Counted from the first letter of the stretch, positions 7,582 to 15,488 are shown. The stretch is 64,000 nt of DNA from Ferdinandcohnia sp036965045 (GCF_036965045.1 NZ_JBALOV010000032.1:1-64000); one strand, 5' to 3'. Notes: generated by a model from the sequence alone, not told the origin. Made by a program: numbers and translations.

Positions 7582-8391
7582 ATGCCCGAGTTACCTGAAA
7601 TGGAAACATATAAGAACCTCCTCCAATTAAAAATAGCAGGACATTCAATTAATGAGGTTGAGGTAAACCGTGAAAAATCGATCAACAGTTCAATTGCCGA
7701 TTTCAAAAAAGAGCTTATCGGTAATAAAGTCACCAAAATCTACCAAAGAGGAAAACATCTTATCTTTGATCTTGCTAGCGGTAAAAAATTGCTGCTTCAT
7801 CTCATGTTAGGTGGCTTAATGTATATTGAAAAAGAGGATGACGCTATTTCAAGGACAAAGCAAGTTATTCTTAGTTTTGCTTCTCACAGGCTTACGTTTA
7901 TTGGTCTTCGGTTGGGTTACTTACATCTTCTTACTGCAAAAGAAATTGAAGAAGAATTTGCTGATTTGGGTCCAGAGCCTATTGACCCAACTTTTACATT
8001 CGAGAGTTTTCAACAATTAGCTGAAAAGAAAAAAGGTAAACTCAAATCCACTTTGGTCGATCAACAATTTATTGCTGGGATTGGAAATAGGTATTCTGAT
8101 GAAATTTGCTTTGCCGCTGGAATATTACCAACCCGTACAATGGATACACTTGATAATACCCTATTAAAAAAGTTGCATTCTTCGATTCAATCTGTATTAC
8201 AGGAAGGAATTCGCTACGGTGGATATATCGATTTGCCACTTTTTAAAGGAGATCAACTAACTGGTGGATTCGGAGAAAAATTTAAAGCACATAATCGCGA
8301 AGGAGAGGTATGTGTTCGTTGTGGTTCGGTGATTGTGAAGAAAGAAGTGGCTTCTCGTAAAACATTTTTTTGTGCAAATTGCCAAATCTAA
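7582..8391 (+). CDS. Fpg/Nei family DNA glycosylase/AP lyase
   Basis: 269 aa. Starts MPELPEMET, giving the catalytic Pro after Met removal and the adjacent Glu of the Fpg/Nei family. The helix-two-turn-helix is recognisable in QQFIAGIGNRYSDEICFAAG. A C-terminal zinc finger is present (CVRCG...CANC). It excises oxidised bases and cleaves the abasic strand by beta/delta elimination. The substrate-reading segments differ from standard MutM: HLMLGGLM instead of HLRMEG, and no DxRKFG. A paralogue of MutM or a Nei-like enzyme is therefore more likely than the housekeeping mutM. AAAGGAGG lies upstream. Confidence 0.85.
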   Translation: MPELPEMETYKNLLQLKIAGHSINEVEVNREKSINSSIADFKKELIGNKVTKIYQRGKHLIFDLASGKKLLLHLMLGGLMYIEKEDDAISRTKQVILSFASHRLTFIGLRLGYLHLLTAKEIEEEFADLGPEPIDPTFTFESFQQLAEKKKGKLKSTLVDQQFIAGIGNRYSDEICFAAGILPTRTMDTLDNTLLKKLHSSIQSVLQEGIRYGGYIDLPLFKGDQLTGGFGEKFKAHNREGEVCVRCGSVIVKKEVASRKTFFCANCQI

Positions 8392-8463
8392 AAAATATAC
8401 TTGATTATCATGGTGATTAATGGCTATTCTATAGGAGAAGGAATATAAGAAAGAGGGATAAAC

Positions 8464-8730
8464 ATGGCAGAAAAAACTTTTACGATTACTAGTGACGCTG
8501 GCTTACACGCTAGACCGGCTACAAAGCTTGTACATAAAGCAAGTCAATATCAATCAGAAATTACACTTTCTTTTAACGGGAAATCTGTTAACCTTAAATC
8601 AATTATGGGAGTTATGTCTCTAGGCGTACCAAAAGGTTCTCAAATTGCGGTACAAGCTGAAGGTAACGATGCTGATGCAGCATTAGAAGGTATCGAGTCT
8701 GTACTAAAAGAAGAAAATTTAGGTGAATAA
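8464..8730 (+). CDS. ptsH: Phosphocarrier protein HPr
   Basis: 88 aa, close to B. subtilis HPr. The PTS phosphorylation site His15 is present in GLHARPAT, and the HPr-kinase site Ser46 in LKSIMGVMSLG. It can therefore act in sugar phosphotransfer and as a CcpA cofactor. His15 separates it from Crh, which has Gln there. No ptsI or ptsG lies beside it; the gene is flanked by its own upstream region and a terminator. The ribosome site is AAGAGGG. Confidence 0.93.
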   Translation: MAEKTFTITSDAGLHARPATKLVHKASQYQSEITLSFNGKSVNLKSIMGVMSLGVPKGSQIAVQAEGNDADAALEGIESVLKEENLGE

Positions 8731-8742
8731 TCTAAAATAGGA

Positions 8743-8774
8743 AAAACAACCATCTTTATTGATGGTTGTTTTCT
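8743..8774 (+). terminator. Rho-independent terminator of ptsH
   Basis: AACAACCATC (8745-8754) pairs perfectly with GATGGTTGTT (8761-8770), followed by TTC and T-rich sequence. Confidence 0.8.
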
Positions 8775-8775
8775 A

Positions 8776-9009
8776 TTATGCAGTTTCTTCGTCTTCGTCC
8801 TTTGATAATACCAACGCTCCATGACGGATTAAGTATTGAAAATGGGAAAGAGGGAAGACGCCTTTTTGCTTTGATTCGAGCTCTATTCGAACGGATGATT
8901 GATTTATTTCAACTACCCTTAATGTTTTTGCTTCACATAAGTTCGGAATGAATTTCGATGTTATGCCAAATTCCATATTATTCACAAGTTCAAGGTTTTC
9001 TCTTGCCAA
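8776..9009 (-). CDS. Hypothetical protein, 77 aa
   Basis: Starts at TTG (MARENLELVNNMEFGITSKF) behind AAGGTGG. It is a small mixed alpha/beta protein without membrane segment; its middle (TLRVVEINQSSVRIELESKQ) looks like a beta-hairpin, and the tail is acidic. Family not recognised. It ends next to the ptsH terminator, with no partner gene on its strand. Confidence 0.6.
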   Translation of the reverse strand: MARENLELVNNMEFGITSKFIPNLCEAKTLRVVEINQSSVRIELESKQKGVFPLSHFQYLIRHGALVLSKDEDEETA

Positions 9010-9147
9010 TTTTGTTCACCACCTTCTCCATATACGTAATATAACCAATACGAAGAAAATCATACCAGATATACTAGTAATTACAACTTATTTCAATTTC
9101 AATTCACATTATTGGAATTTTATTGATAAAATCGTTATTATATCAAT

Positions 9148-9323
9148 ATACGCCTTGGCGTATTTGTGCCCGATTTTTTTAGGCCCACACGAGGTGGGTC
9201 ACAAAGACGTTGCCACAGGATGTGGCGTTCTTAGTCTTTGAGCTTGCTCGAAAAATTTCCATTGAAAAATCGTGGCATCCGCCGGAGGCTATAACTTTAT
9301 GCAGTCGTAGACGAAATAAAGTT
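9148..9323 (+). ncRNA. Hairpin-rich block upstream of yojF-bshB2 (structured leader or small RNA)
   Basis: At least five dyads follow one another. ATACGCC-TT-GGCGTAT lies at 9148-9163. GGCCCAC pairs with GTGGGTC at 9182-9200. A compound hairpin at 9202-9240 has outer stem CAAAGAC/GTCTTTG and inner stem GCCACA/TGTGGC around a GGA loop. GAGC-TT-GCTC lies at 9240-9249, GCC-GGA-GGC at 9281-9289, and AACTTTAT/ATAAAGTT around TCGT-AG-ACGA at 9293-9323. Nothing in the block codes convincingly. It ends 37 nt before the yojF start, so a leader is likely, but a repeat element is also possible. Confidence 0.5.
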
Positions 9324-9359
9324 AAATATGATATTTTATTAGAGTTTGGAGGATTCACT

Positions 9360-9704
9360 TTGAAACCGATTAAAAAGGAAGATATTCAGGAATTAATTAA
9401 CCGTTTTGCTAACCAAAACGTTTATATCCACCTTGAAACAACTAATGGCGCATATGCTGTTCATTCAGGTGCACGAAAAACTTCAGCAGGTGCATTTATT
9501 CGTAATGCCCTTGTTACATATTCAGAAGGAAAAATTGTTGGTAATGATCCCTACCGTGTTGGCCTTAAAATTAACCTCGGCTGGATTTATGCGGAAGGAC
9601 TTACTGATTGGGAATTAGATGAGATGGGTCGGTTATTACTTGCCGGTCATGATGAAGAAGGAAAATTAGCTGTTGCACTTCAAATCAGCACAACCCCATT
9701 TTAA
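9360..9704 (+). CDS. yojF: YojF family protein (DUF1806)
   Basis: 114 aa from the TTG that follows TTTGGAGG by 8 nt. The frame is open further upstream to 9210, but that part overlaps the hairpin block and has no ribosome site. The sequence (MKPIKKEDIQELINRFANQN, GAYAVHSGARKTSAGAFIRN) matches YojF of B. subtilis in length and content. Function unknown; it is regularly encoded directly before bshB2, as here, so a role in bacillithiol synthesis or deacetylase function is inferred. Confidence 0.85.
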   Translation: MKPIKKEDIQELINRFANQNVYIHLETTNGAYAVHSGARKTSAGAFIRNALVTYSEGKIVGNDPYRVGLKINLGWIYAEGLTDWELDEMGRLLLAGHDEEGKLAVALQISTTPF

Positions 9705-9755
9705 AGATAAGGGATTCACCCTATGTTTGTATATTTTGAAAAAAGGAGCAATAAA

Positions 9756-10421
9756 ATGGAACGACAAATTTTAATTGTATTACCGCATCCCGATGATGAA
9801 GCATTTGGAGTGTCAGGCTTTATTAGTTTAAACACTCAAAAAGGAGTTCCTGTTACGTACGCCTGCTTAACACTTGGTGAAATGGGCAGAAATCTTGGAA
9901 ATCCATTTTTTGCTAATCGTGAAACATTGCCAGAGATTCGGAAGAAAGAGCTTAGAGAAGCTTGTAAGGCGTGTGGCATTACCGACCTTCGCATGCTAGG
10001 CTACCGTGATAAAACATTGGAATTCTTAAATCCAGAAAAAATCGCTGATGACATTGAAGAAATCATCAAAGAAGTGAATCCATCACTTGTTATCACTTTT
10101 TATCCGGGACATGGTGTTCACCCTGACCATGATGCAACAGGTGAAGCAACTGTACGTGCTGTGAAGCGTATTCCTAAAGAAAACAGACCAAAAGTATATT
10201 GTAAAGCTATCACTCATGACCGTGTTGAAAAAATTGGTGAGCATGATGTTGAATTCGATGTCAGTGAGGTATTAGATAAGAAGATAGCAACATTAAAAGC
10301 GCATCGTTCTCAAACAGAGGGACTTATGGGTAATTTGCTTCAGAAAATCGATAAAAAAGATAATGAAGTCTTGGACTGGCTTCGAACAGAAGTGTATTGG
10401 ACATATAAATTTGATGATTAA
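9756..10421 (+). CDS. bshB2: Bacillithiol biosynthesis deacetylase BshB2
   Basis: 221 aa LmbE-type zinc deacetylase. AHPDDE-type zinc motif is present as PHPDDEAFGVSG near residue 10, and the distal ligand is in GVHPDHDATGEA. It removes the acetyl group of GlcNAc-malate in bacillithiol synthesis and may also act on bacillithiol conjugates. The start is the ATG after AAAAGGAG. It is 51 nt downstream of yojF, in the same operon order as B. subtilis yojF-yojG. Confidence 0.9.
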   Translation: MERQILIVLPHPDDEAFGVSGFISLNTQKGVPVTYACLTLGEMGRNLGNPFFANRETLPEIRKKELREACKACGITDLRMLGYRDKTLEFLNPEKIADDIEEIIKEVNPSLVITFYPGHGVHPDHDATGEATVRAVKRIPKENRPKVYCKAITHDRVEKIGEHDVEFDVSEVLDKKIATLKAHRSQTEGLMGNLLQKIDKKDNEVLDWLRTEVYWTYKFDD

Positions 10422-10461
10422 GAACTAGGAGCATTGAGCTTTTAGACAAAAAAGGAGCTCT

Positions 10462-10752
10462 ATGAAAATGGAGAACAATCCAGTTGATTTTGATCGACTT
10501 TTAAAAGCATACCAATCCCTTTGGATGAACAGAAGGTTATGGCAAAAGGACATAAGTAGTGAAGATATTCTTCGTGCAACAATACGAGGGGATTTGCTTG
10601 ATGAATTAACCCATCCAAGGCTACGAAAATCGCCATATGAAAAATTTTTTACAGCAAGCAAACGAATCTTTGACTCTAGTCTGCCGATAGAAGATAAACT
10701 TCACATCCAGTATGTTTATCTTGAAGAAATGGAAAATGTGAAGAAATTATAA
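10462..10752 (+). CDS. Hypothetical helical protein, 96 aa
   Basis: Begins MKMENNPVDFDRLLKAYQSL; apparently all-helical, soluble, with several Trp, Arg and Leu-rich stretches. AAAGGAG lies 5-6 nt before the ATG. It follows bshB2 by 40 nt without an obvious terminator, so it may belong to the same transcript. Family not recognised. Confidence 0.6.
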   Translation: MKMENNPVDFDRLLKAYQSLWMNRRLWQKDISSEDILRATIRGDLLDELTHPRLRKSPYEKFFTASKRIFDSSLPIEDKLHIQYVYLEEMENVKKL

Positions 10753-10887
10753 ACAAAAACAAGAAGAAAATTACAAATAGTCCAAAAATCAGTTGTACAA
10801 CTATTGTGTTTCCTTTATAATCGGTGCATATACAGGAAGGGCTCGTCAAAATATCTCAGCATAACCAGTATTGAAAGGGGTATTTTT

Positions 10888-11073
10888 ATGGAGATGAACA
10901 TGTATATGGAAATATCAATGATCTTATTTCTGGTCTTTGCATTTTCCTTCGCACATTCGATTTTTAAAGGAACTCACAAAAGAATCGCTAAAATAATTAG
11001 TGGAACATTTATTAGTTTATGCTCGTTGGGGATTGTCTGGAGAGCTACAAGTCTGTTGTCTTATTTTCATTAA
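10888..11073 (+). CDS. Small membrane protein, 61 aa
   Basis: Begins MEMNMYMEISMILFLVFAFS. Two hydrophobic segments (about residues 9-25 and 38-56) are separated by the basic loop KGTHKRIAK, suggesting a two-pass membrane hairpin. GAAAGGGG precedes the ATG by about 6 nt. Closed by a strong terminator. Function unknown. Confidence 0.55.
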   Translation: MEMNMYMEISMILFLVFAFSFAHSIFKGTHKRIAKIISGTFISLCSLGIVWRATSLLSYFH

Positions 11074-11088
11074 TCATGAACAGAAAGT

Positions 11089-11121
11089 AAAAAGAGCGAC
11101 CTTGAAATTCGCTCTTTTTAT
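11089..11121. terminator. Terminator between convergent small genes
   Basis: AAAAAGAGCGA pairs with TCGCTCTTTTT; the stop codon of the minus-strand 43-aa gene overlaps its right edge. Confidence 0.75.
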
Positions 11122-11249
11122 TGCTCTTCTTCTATATGTAAACTAATTTTTTCAGGTGAAACAAAGTATAAGCCCATTTCTTCTTCTAACTCCTCAATGG
11201 ATTTCTTGAGGACCGTCTCCTCATTTGAAGTAAAGTTTTCCAATTTCAT
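11118..11249 (-). CDS. Hypothetical acidic protein, 43 aa
   Basis: Begins MKLENFTSNEETVLKKSIEE and ends KISLHIEEEQ. It is Glu-rich and predicted helical in its first half, with a GAGGTG ribosome site 4-5 nt upstream of the ATG. Family not recognised. Small size keeps confidence moderate. Confidence 0.45.
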   Translation of the reverse strand: MKLENFTSNEETVLKKSIEELEEEMGLYFVSPEKISLHIEEEQ

Positions 11250-11363
11250 CACCTCAGAAACTAGCATGCCCATTTTTCCAACATTAACTGCATTTTTACT
11301 TTATGAATAGTTCCATCTATCGTTGAAAAACTAAGCGTAAATGTAGAATAGGAGAACAAAATC

Positions 11364-12194
11364 ATGAGATTTGGAAGTCATATTAGTATTCGTGATGGGT
11401 ATTTAGGAGCCGCCCGGCATGCAACCAAAATAGGCGCTAAAGCATTTCAATATTTTCCGAAAAATCCACGAAGCCTGTCTGTAAAAGAATTTAATCGTCA
11501 TGATGCAAACGAATGTGCCAAATATTGTCAAGAACATGATTTGCTTACAATTGCACACACTCCATATCCAACCAATTTAGTGGCTGAGCATGGTCAAATT
11601 GAGCTTGTGAAGGATTCACTATTAAATGACTTGGAAATTGCTAATGAATGTGGTTCGATAGGGGTTGTTGTTCATTTTGGAGTATTAAAAAATGCAGCTA
11701 ATCCACTTGAAGGATATCAACGCCTGATAGGAACGTTAAATGAAGTTTTGTCGAAATGGAACGGGGAGGCTTTTGTCCTGTTAGAAAATAATGCTGGAAA
11801 AAGTGGCCCTACTGGCACTATGCTTGAGGAGCTTGTCCAAATTAGGCAGCTCTCGGAGTATCAAGATAAAATCGGGTTTTGTCTAGATACGTGCCATCTG
11901 TTCGCCAGCGGTGTGTGGGATGGAGATAATTGGCGTGAGGTAGAGAAAAAAGGGCTTGAACTTGGCTTTTTTGAACATCTTAAAGCCGTTCATTTAAATA
12001 ATTCCGCGTATCCGACAAGGTCTATGAAGGACCGCCATGCTAATATTCCTTATGGAGAGATCAAGGTTGAGCAAATCAAGGAATTTCTAACAAGTTCCGT
12101 ATTTAGTGATATTCCGTTTGTGCTCGAAACGCCACATGAGAATAAATTTTCGCACGAAGATGAAATTACGTTCTTGAATGGTTTAATGGGGTAG
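11364..12194 (+). CDS. nfo: Endonuclease IV (AP endonuclease)
   Basis: 276 aa TIM-barrel nuclease that cuts 5' of abasic sites in base-excision repair. It begins MRFGSHISIRDGYLGAARHA. The metal ligands of the family are visible: IAHTPYP, VVHFG, LLENNAG, DTCHLFASG, HLNNS, DRHANIPYGEI and the final LETPHE. Slightly shorter than B. subtilis YqfS (about 297 aa). Ribosome site TAGGAGAA. Confidence 0.88.
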   Translation: MRFGSHISIRDGYLGAARHATKIGAKAFQYFPKNPRSLSVKEFNRHDANECAKYCQEHDLLTIAHTPYPTNLVAEHGQIELVKDSLLNDLEIANECGSIGVVVHFGVLKNAANPLEGYQRLIGTLNEVLSKWNGEAFVLLENNAGKSGPTGTMLEELVQIRQLSEYQDKIGFCLDTCHLFASGVWDGDNWREVEKKGLELGFFEHLKAVHLNNSAYPTRSMKDRHANIPYGEIKVEQIKEFLTSSVFSDIPFVLETPHENKFSHEDEITFLNGLMG

Positions 12195-12219
12195 TTTACT
12201 AGAGACAACAATTAGACAG

Positions 12220-12246
12220 AAAACCAGCCAAAAGGCTGGTTTTTCT
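12220..12246. terminator. Bidirectional terminator between nfo and the MATE gene
   Basis: AAAACCAGCC pairs with GGCTGGTTTT around an AAAA loop; T-runs on both sides. Confidence 0.8.
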
Positions 12247-12248
12247 AC

Positions 12249-13610
12249 TTAGTGCATATATTCTTTTCGAGCTGCTTTCTTTTGGACAATTATCAATCTT
12301 CCAGACAAAGTAATCGCACCCGCAGCAAGACCGACAATCAATCCAATCCAATATCCGAATGCACCAAGTGGCGTGTATTGAGCCAACACATACCCAACCG
12401 GCAACCCAATAACCCAATACGAAATAAGCGTCATTACAAAGGTTGTGTTCACATCCTTATACCCTCGTAGTGCTCCTTGAATAGGTGCCGCAATCGCATC
12501 TGAAAGCTGGAAAAAGATTGCATATAGTAAAAATTGCGTTGTTAATTCAACAACTGCGTTGTTTGTCGAGTACATTTTTGCAATTGGCTCTTGGAAAACC
12601 AAAATAATCGCTGCACAAACAAGCGCCATCATTACGGCAATACAAATACCTAACACACTATATTGTTTTGCATCTTTAAATCTTTTTGCACCGACCTCAA
12701 ACCCGACAACAATCGTTAATGCCATCGAAATACTTAATGGAATCATGTAAAGTAAACTTGAAAAATTGATGGCGACCTGGTGTGCCGCAATTGTAATTGT
12801 ATTAAATTCACTCATCAAAAGCGTAACAGCTGAAAATATACTTGTTTCAAAGAAGATTGCGAACCCAATTGGTAATCCGAGTTTCAATATTTCACCCCAA
12901 CTTGGAAGCGAAATAGCATAAAACTTTCGAAATACTCGGTACTCCACAAAAGGTGCTCGAGTTAAAATAATCCAAATAGCTATGATGACAATGAGCCAGT
13001 ACGTAATCGCAGTTGCATATCCTGCTCCTGCACCACCTAATTCCGGAAAACCAAATTTCCCGAAAATCAATAGATAATTAAACACTACATTTATCGGCAA
13101 TGAAGAAAGAGTGATTATCATCGATACACGCGTATGACCAAGTGCATCAATAAATGACCTCAACACCGAATAGATAAAAAGCGGTACTATCCCAAATGAA
13201 AGCCCGATGATATATTCTTTCGCAATTTCCCGAACCTCGGATTCAAGTTTCATCAACCCTAAAATAGGATCTAATACAACCCCGCCAATAATTGCGACTG
13301 CTAACGCAATTACAAACGAAATATAAATACCTTGCATCACCGAGTATGGGACTTTATCTCTTTGCTTTGCACCTACAAACTGAGCAATGATAGGTGTAAT
13401 TGCTACTAATATTCCTGACAATCCTGTATACACGGGAACCCAGAGACTTGATCCGATTGCGACACCTGCAAGATCATTTGCTCCAGCACGACCTGACATC
13501 ATAGTGTCAACAAAATTAATGAGATTCAGACCTACCTGTGTAACAAGAATTGGGAAGAGTATATGAAAAAATAATGTATACTTTTCTTTCAGAGTAAATG
13601 TTTGATTCAT
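12249..13610 (-). CDS. MATE family multidrug efflux pump (YojI/NorM-like)
   Basis: 453 aa with about 12 membrane segments in two six-helix halves, the MATE layout. The N-terminal motif FPILVTQVGLNLINFVDTMM and the second-half GLPIGFAIFFETSIF are typical of NorM-type Na+- or H+-coupled drug antiporters. Its location near yojF and bshB2 agrees with YojI of B. subtilis. Drug specificity cannot be read from the sequence. The last 30 residues are basic and cytoplasmic. Confidence 0.87.
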   Translation of the reverse strand: MNQTFTLKEKYTLFFHILFPILVTQVGLNLINFVDTMMSGRAGANDLAGVAIGSSLWVPVYTGLSGILVAITPIIAQFVGAKQRDKVPYSVMQGIYISFVIALAVAIIGGVVLDPILGLMKLESEVREIAKEYIIGLSFGIVPLFIYSVLRSFIDALGHTRVSMIITLSSLPINVVFNYLLIFGKFGFPELGGAGAGYATAITYWLIVIIAIWIILTRAPFVEYRVFRKFYAISLPSWGEILKLGLPIGFAIFFETSIFSAVTLLMSEFNTITIAAHQVAINFSSLLYMIPLSISMALTIVVGFEVGAKRFKDAKQYSVLGICIAVMMALVCAAIILVFQEPIAKMYSTNNAVVELTTQFLLYAIFFQLSDAIAAPIQGALRGYKDVNTTFVMTLISYWVIGLPVGYVLAQYTPLGAFGYWIGLIVGLAAGAITLSGRLIIVQKKAARKEYMH

Positions 13611-13793
13611 AAGCTGTTTTCATTCTACCTCCATATTGATTAATGGATTATATCACAAAAACGACTTGATTATAGGAAAATTTTTAACAATACCAATGAA
13701 GGACTCGTTCTTTTCTCTTTTTTAGTGTAAAGTAATAAACGGGTATGAAAATTACCATTGTAATCGAAACTAGGAGTGAAGGGGGAATCCAAC

Positions 13794-15032
13794 TTGATAA
13801 AGTTATTTTCAGATAGTGATTTAGATGGAGTAGGATGTGGACTTGTAGCCAAGTTAGCATTTGGTGATGAAGTTGAAGTCTCCTATTGCTCTTACCGAAA
13901 CTTAAATGAGCGTGTGGAAAAATATATTGGTAATCCCGATCATAATCAAGCAAAAGTATACATAACGGATCTTGCAGTCAATGAAAAGAATGAAAAAGCA
14001 TTGGAAAAGCGTTATAAGGCAGGTCACTACGTACAGATGGTAGACCACCATAAGACAGCCATGCATTTTAATAAGTATGACTGGGGATTTGTGCAAGCTG
14101 AATATGATTCTGGAAAGAAAACATGTGCAACCTCCCTGTACTATGAATTTCTTCGCGATAAACAACTGATTGAAGAGCATAAAGGTTTAGAAGAATTTAT
14201 CGAGTTAGTTAGGCTCTATGATACATGGGAATGGGAGTCTGAAAATCGAGTGGAAGCTAAACGACTCAATGATTTATTTTTTATCATTGGAATTGAAGAG
14301 TTTGAGGAAAAAATGCTTGAAAGACTTCAAACCAACCGAGATTCCTTCCAGTTAACAGAGGCTGAAGAGTTTCTCTTAGATACCGAAGATAAAAAAATTG
14401 AGCGATATATCAATTCAAAAAACCGACAAATCGTTCAAACATTTATCGAGGAATATTGTGTCGGCGTGGTTCATGCTGAGCAATATATTTCTGAACTCGG
14501 TAATGCGCTTGGTAAGCTAAATCCTCACTTAGATTTGATTGCGCTCCTAAATGTGGGTACGAAAAAAATTGGCCTTCGTACAATCCACGATGATGTGGAT
14601 GTATCGGAATTTGCAAAGCGATATGGTGGCGGAGGTCATCCAAAGGCATCTGGATGCTCACTCGGTGATACGGCATTTGAGCTTTTTGTAAACAATACAT
14701 TTCCATTGTATGCTATTCGCCATGATGCTCCTGAAAACCAACTTAACTTGAAAGAAAATGAGAATGGAACTCTTTTTGTAAATCGAAAGGGTGAAAAATC
14801 TTTTGTTTTCAAAAAAGAGGAAAATTGGAGCATCCATCATGAGAAGAAAACACTTGACGCAAAGTTTTCTTCCTTTGAAGAAGCGGAGCGTTTTGTAAAG
14901 CGTCAATTTGCAAGTGGTTTAGCCTTTGATAATGAACTTCTTTCCTACATTGGGGAACATCTAAATAAGAAAGAAGATGCAATTAGAGCAAACCTTGAAG
15001 GTGCGCTAGTGAGTATAAAGAACCAATTTTAA
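13794..15032 (+). CDS. nrnB: DHH-family nanoRNase NrnB-like
   Basis: 412 aa from TTG at 13794, which follows GAAGGGGG by 8 nt (a GTG at 13776 would overlap that ribosome site). The DHH domain shows FSDSDLDGVGCG near the N terminus and MVDHHKT near residue 85. The DHHA1 RNA-binding domain ends in YGGGGHPKASG near residue 285. About 120 further residues form a C-terminal extension seen in NrnB/YngD proteins. These enzymes degrade 2-5-nt RNA oligomers in the cytosol. Monocistronic. Confidence 0.85.
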   Translation: MIKLFSDSDLDGVGCGLVAKLAFGDEVEVSYCSYRNLNERVEKYIGNPDHNQAKVYITDLAVNEKNEKALEKRYKAGHYVQMVDHHKTAMHFNKYDWGFVQAEYDSGKKTCATSLYYEFLRDKQLIEEHKGLEEFIELVRLYDTWEWESENRVEAKRLNDLFFIIGIEEFEEKMLERLQTNRDSFQLTEAEEFLLDTEDKKIERYINSKNRQIVQTFIEEYCVGVVHAEQYISELGNALGKLNPHLDLIALLNVGTKKIGLRTIHDDVDVSEFAKRYGGGGHPKASGCSLGDTAFELFVNNTFPLYAIRHDAPENQLNLKENENGTLFVNRKGEKSFVFKKEENWSIHHEKKTLDAKFSSFEEAERFVKRQFASGLAFDNELLSYIGEHLNKKEDAIRANLEGALVSIKNQF

Positions 15033-15034
15033 AT

Positions 15035-15048
15035 GAAACGTGTGTTCG
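15035..15048 (+). promoter_or_regulatory. LexA-like box at the toxin promoter
   Basis: GAAACGTGTGTTCG matches the Bacillus SOS box CGAACRNRYGTTCG at 12 of 14 positions; only the first two bases differ. It overlaps the expected -35 position of the promoter whose -10 is at 15064-15069. Confidence 0.4.
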
Positions 15049-15063
15049 TATGGTAAAATGTGC

Positions 15064-15069
15064 TATAAT
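15064..15069 (+). promoter_or_regulatory. -10 element of the toxin promoter
   Basis: A perfect TATAAT with a T-G two bases upstream (extended -10 like). The -35 about 17 nt upstream is poor (TGTGTT). Transcription would start near 15076. Confidence 0.55.
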
Positions 15070-15136
15070 AAAATGGCAATAGGTTGTCCATAAGGGTGGT
15101 CGGCTAAGCTCCCAAGTGAAAGGGGGTGATGCCTAT

Positions 15137-15223
15137 ATGACGATATATGAGAGCCTTGTAATTATGCTTTCGTTTGCGTCGCTTGTTGTTGCGATTTTAT
15201 CTTTTGACAACAATAAAAAATAG
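15137..15223 (+). CDS. Putative holin-like type I toxin, 28 aa
   Basis: Peptide MTIYESLVIMLSFASLVVAI followed by LSFDNNKK: one membrane segment with a short charged tail, the pattern of the Bacillus holin-like toxin family related to TxpA and BsrG. Such peptides insert into the inner membrane when not silenced by an antisense RNA. The ribosome site AAAGGGGGTGAT is unusually complementary to 16S rRNA and is partly paired with an upstream CTCCC, as in known type I toxin mRNAs. The gene ends at a hairpin that would also terminate a convergent RNA. Confidence 0.8.
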   Translation: MTIYESLVIMLSFASLVVAILSFDNNKK

Positions 15224-15262
15224 ACCTCCCTTATTCCGCTAACAATCGGGTGAGGTCTATTT
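15218..15262. terminator. Bidirectional hairpin shared by toxin and antitoxin RNAs
   Basis: AAATAGACCTC (15218-15228) pairs with GAGGTCTATTT (15252-15262), with an extra CC/GG step. The T-run is strong on the minus strand and weak on the plus strand. Confidence 0.7.
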
Positions 15263-15305
15263 CATCTTAGGCTGATCCTCTTAGTGGGACCATACTATTG
15301 CTAGG

Positions 15306-15344
15306 CCGTAGATGCTCGCAACATCTGCGGTCTATTTGTATTTT
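15306..15344 (+). terminator. Second hairpin, likely 3' end of the toxin mRNA
   Basis: CCGTAGATG (15306-15314) pairs with CATCTGCGG (15322-15330) with one G-T pair, followed by TCTATTTGTATTTT. Confidence 0.55.
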
Positions 15345-15488
15345 ACGAGTATTTACTATAATAATACCATATCTTTATTGAAAATGGCACAAATACTTGA
15401 CTATCAAGGTCAATTCATTGCCCCATGGTCCAATCTTCGGTACAATACGTGAGGGTATAAAGATATGTATGAGAGGATTTGATACGTC

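Larger units (their letters stand above)
15211..15348 (-). ncRNA. Probable antisense antitoxin RNA of the holin-like toxin
   Basis: On the minus strand, TTTTCA (15384-15379) and TATAGT (15360-15355) are 18 nt apart and would start an RNA near 15348. It would run through the hairpin CCGCAGATG/CATCTACGG and stop at the hairpin 15218-15262, which on this strand is followed by TTTTTTATT. The roughly 135-nt RNA would overlap the 3' part of the toxin mRNA, the geometry of TxpA/RatA and BsrG/SR4. Exact ends are inferred. Confidence 0.5.

Noticed and set aside
8464..8730. Identification as Crh rather than HPr
   Set aside because: His15 is present; Crh has Gln at that position.
9210..9359. Upstream extension of the yojF reading frame by 50 codons
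   Set aside because: No ribosome site at 9210, the stretch is filled by hairpins, and YojF proteins begin at the TTG preceded by GGAGG.
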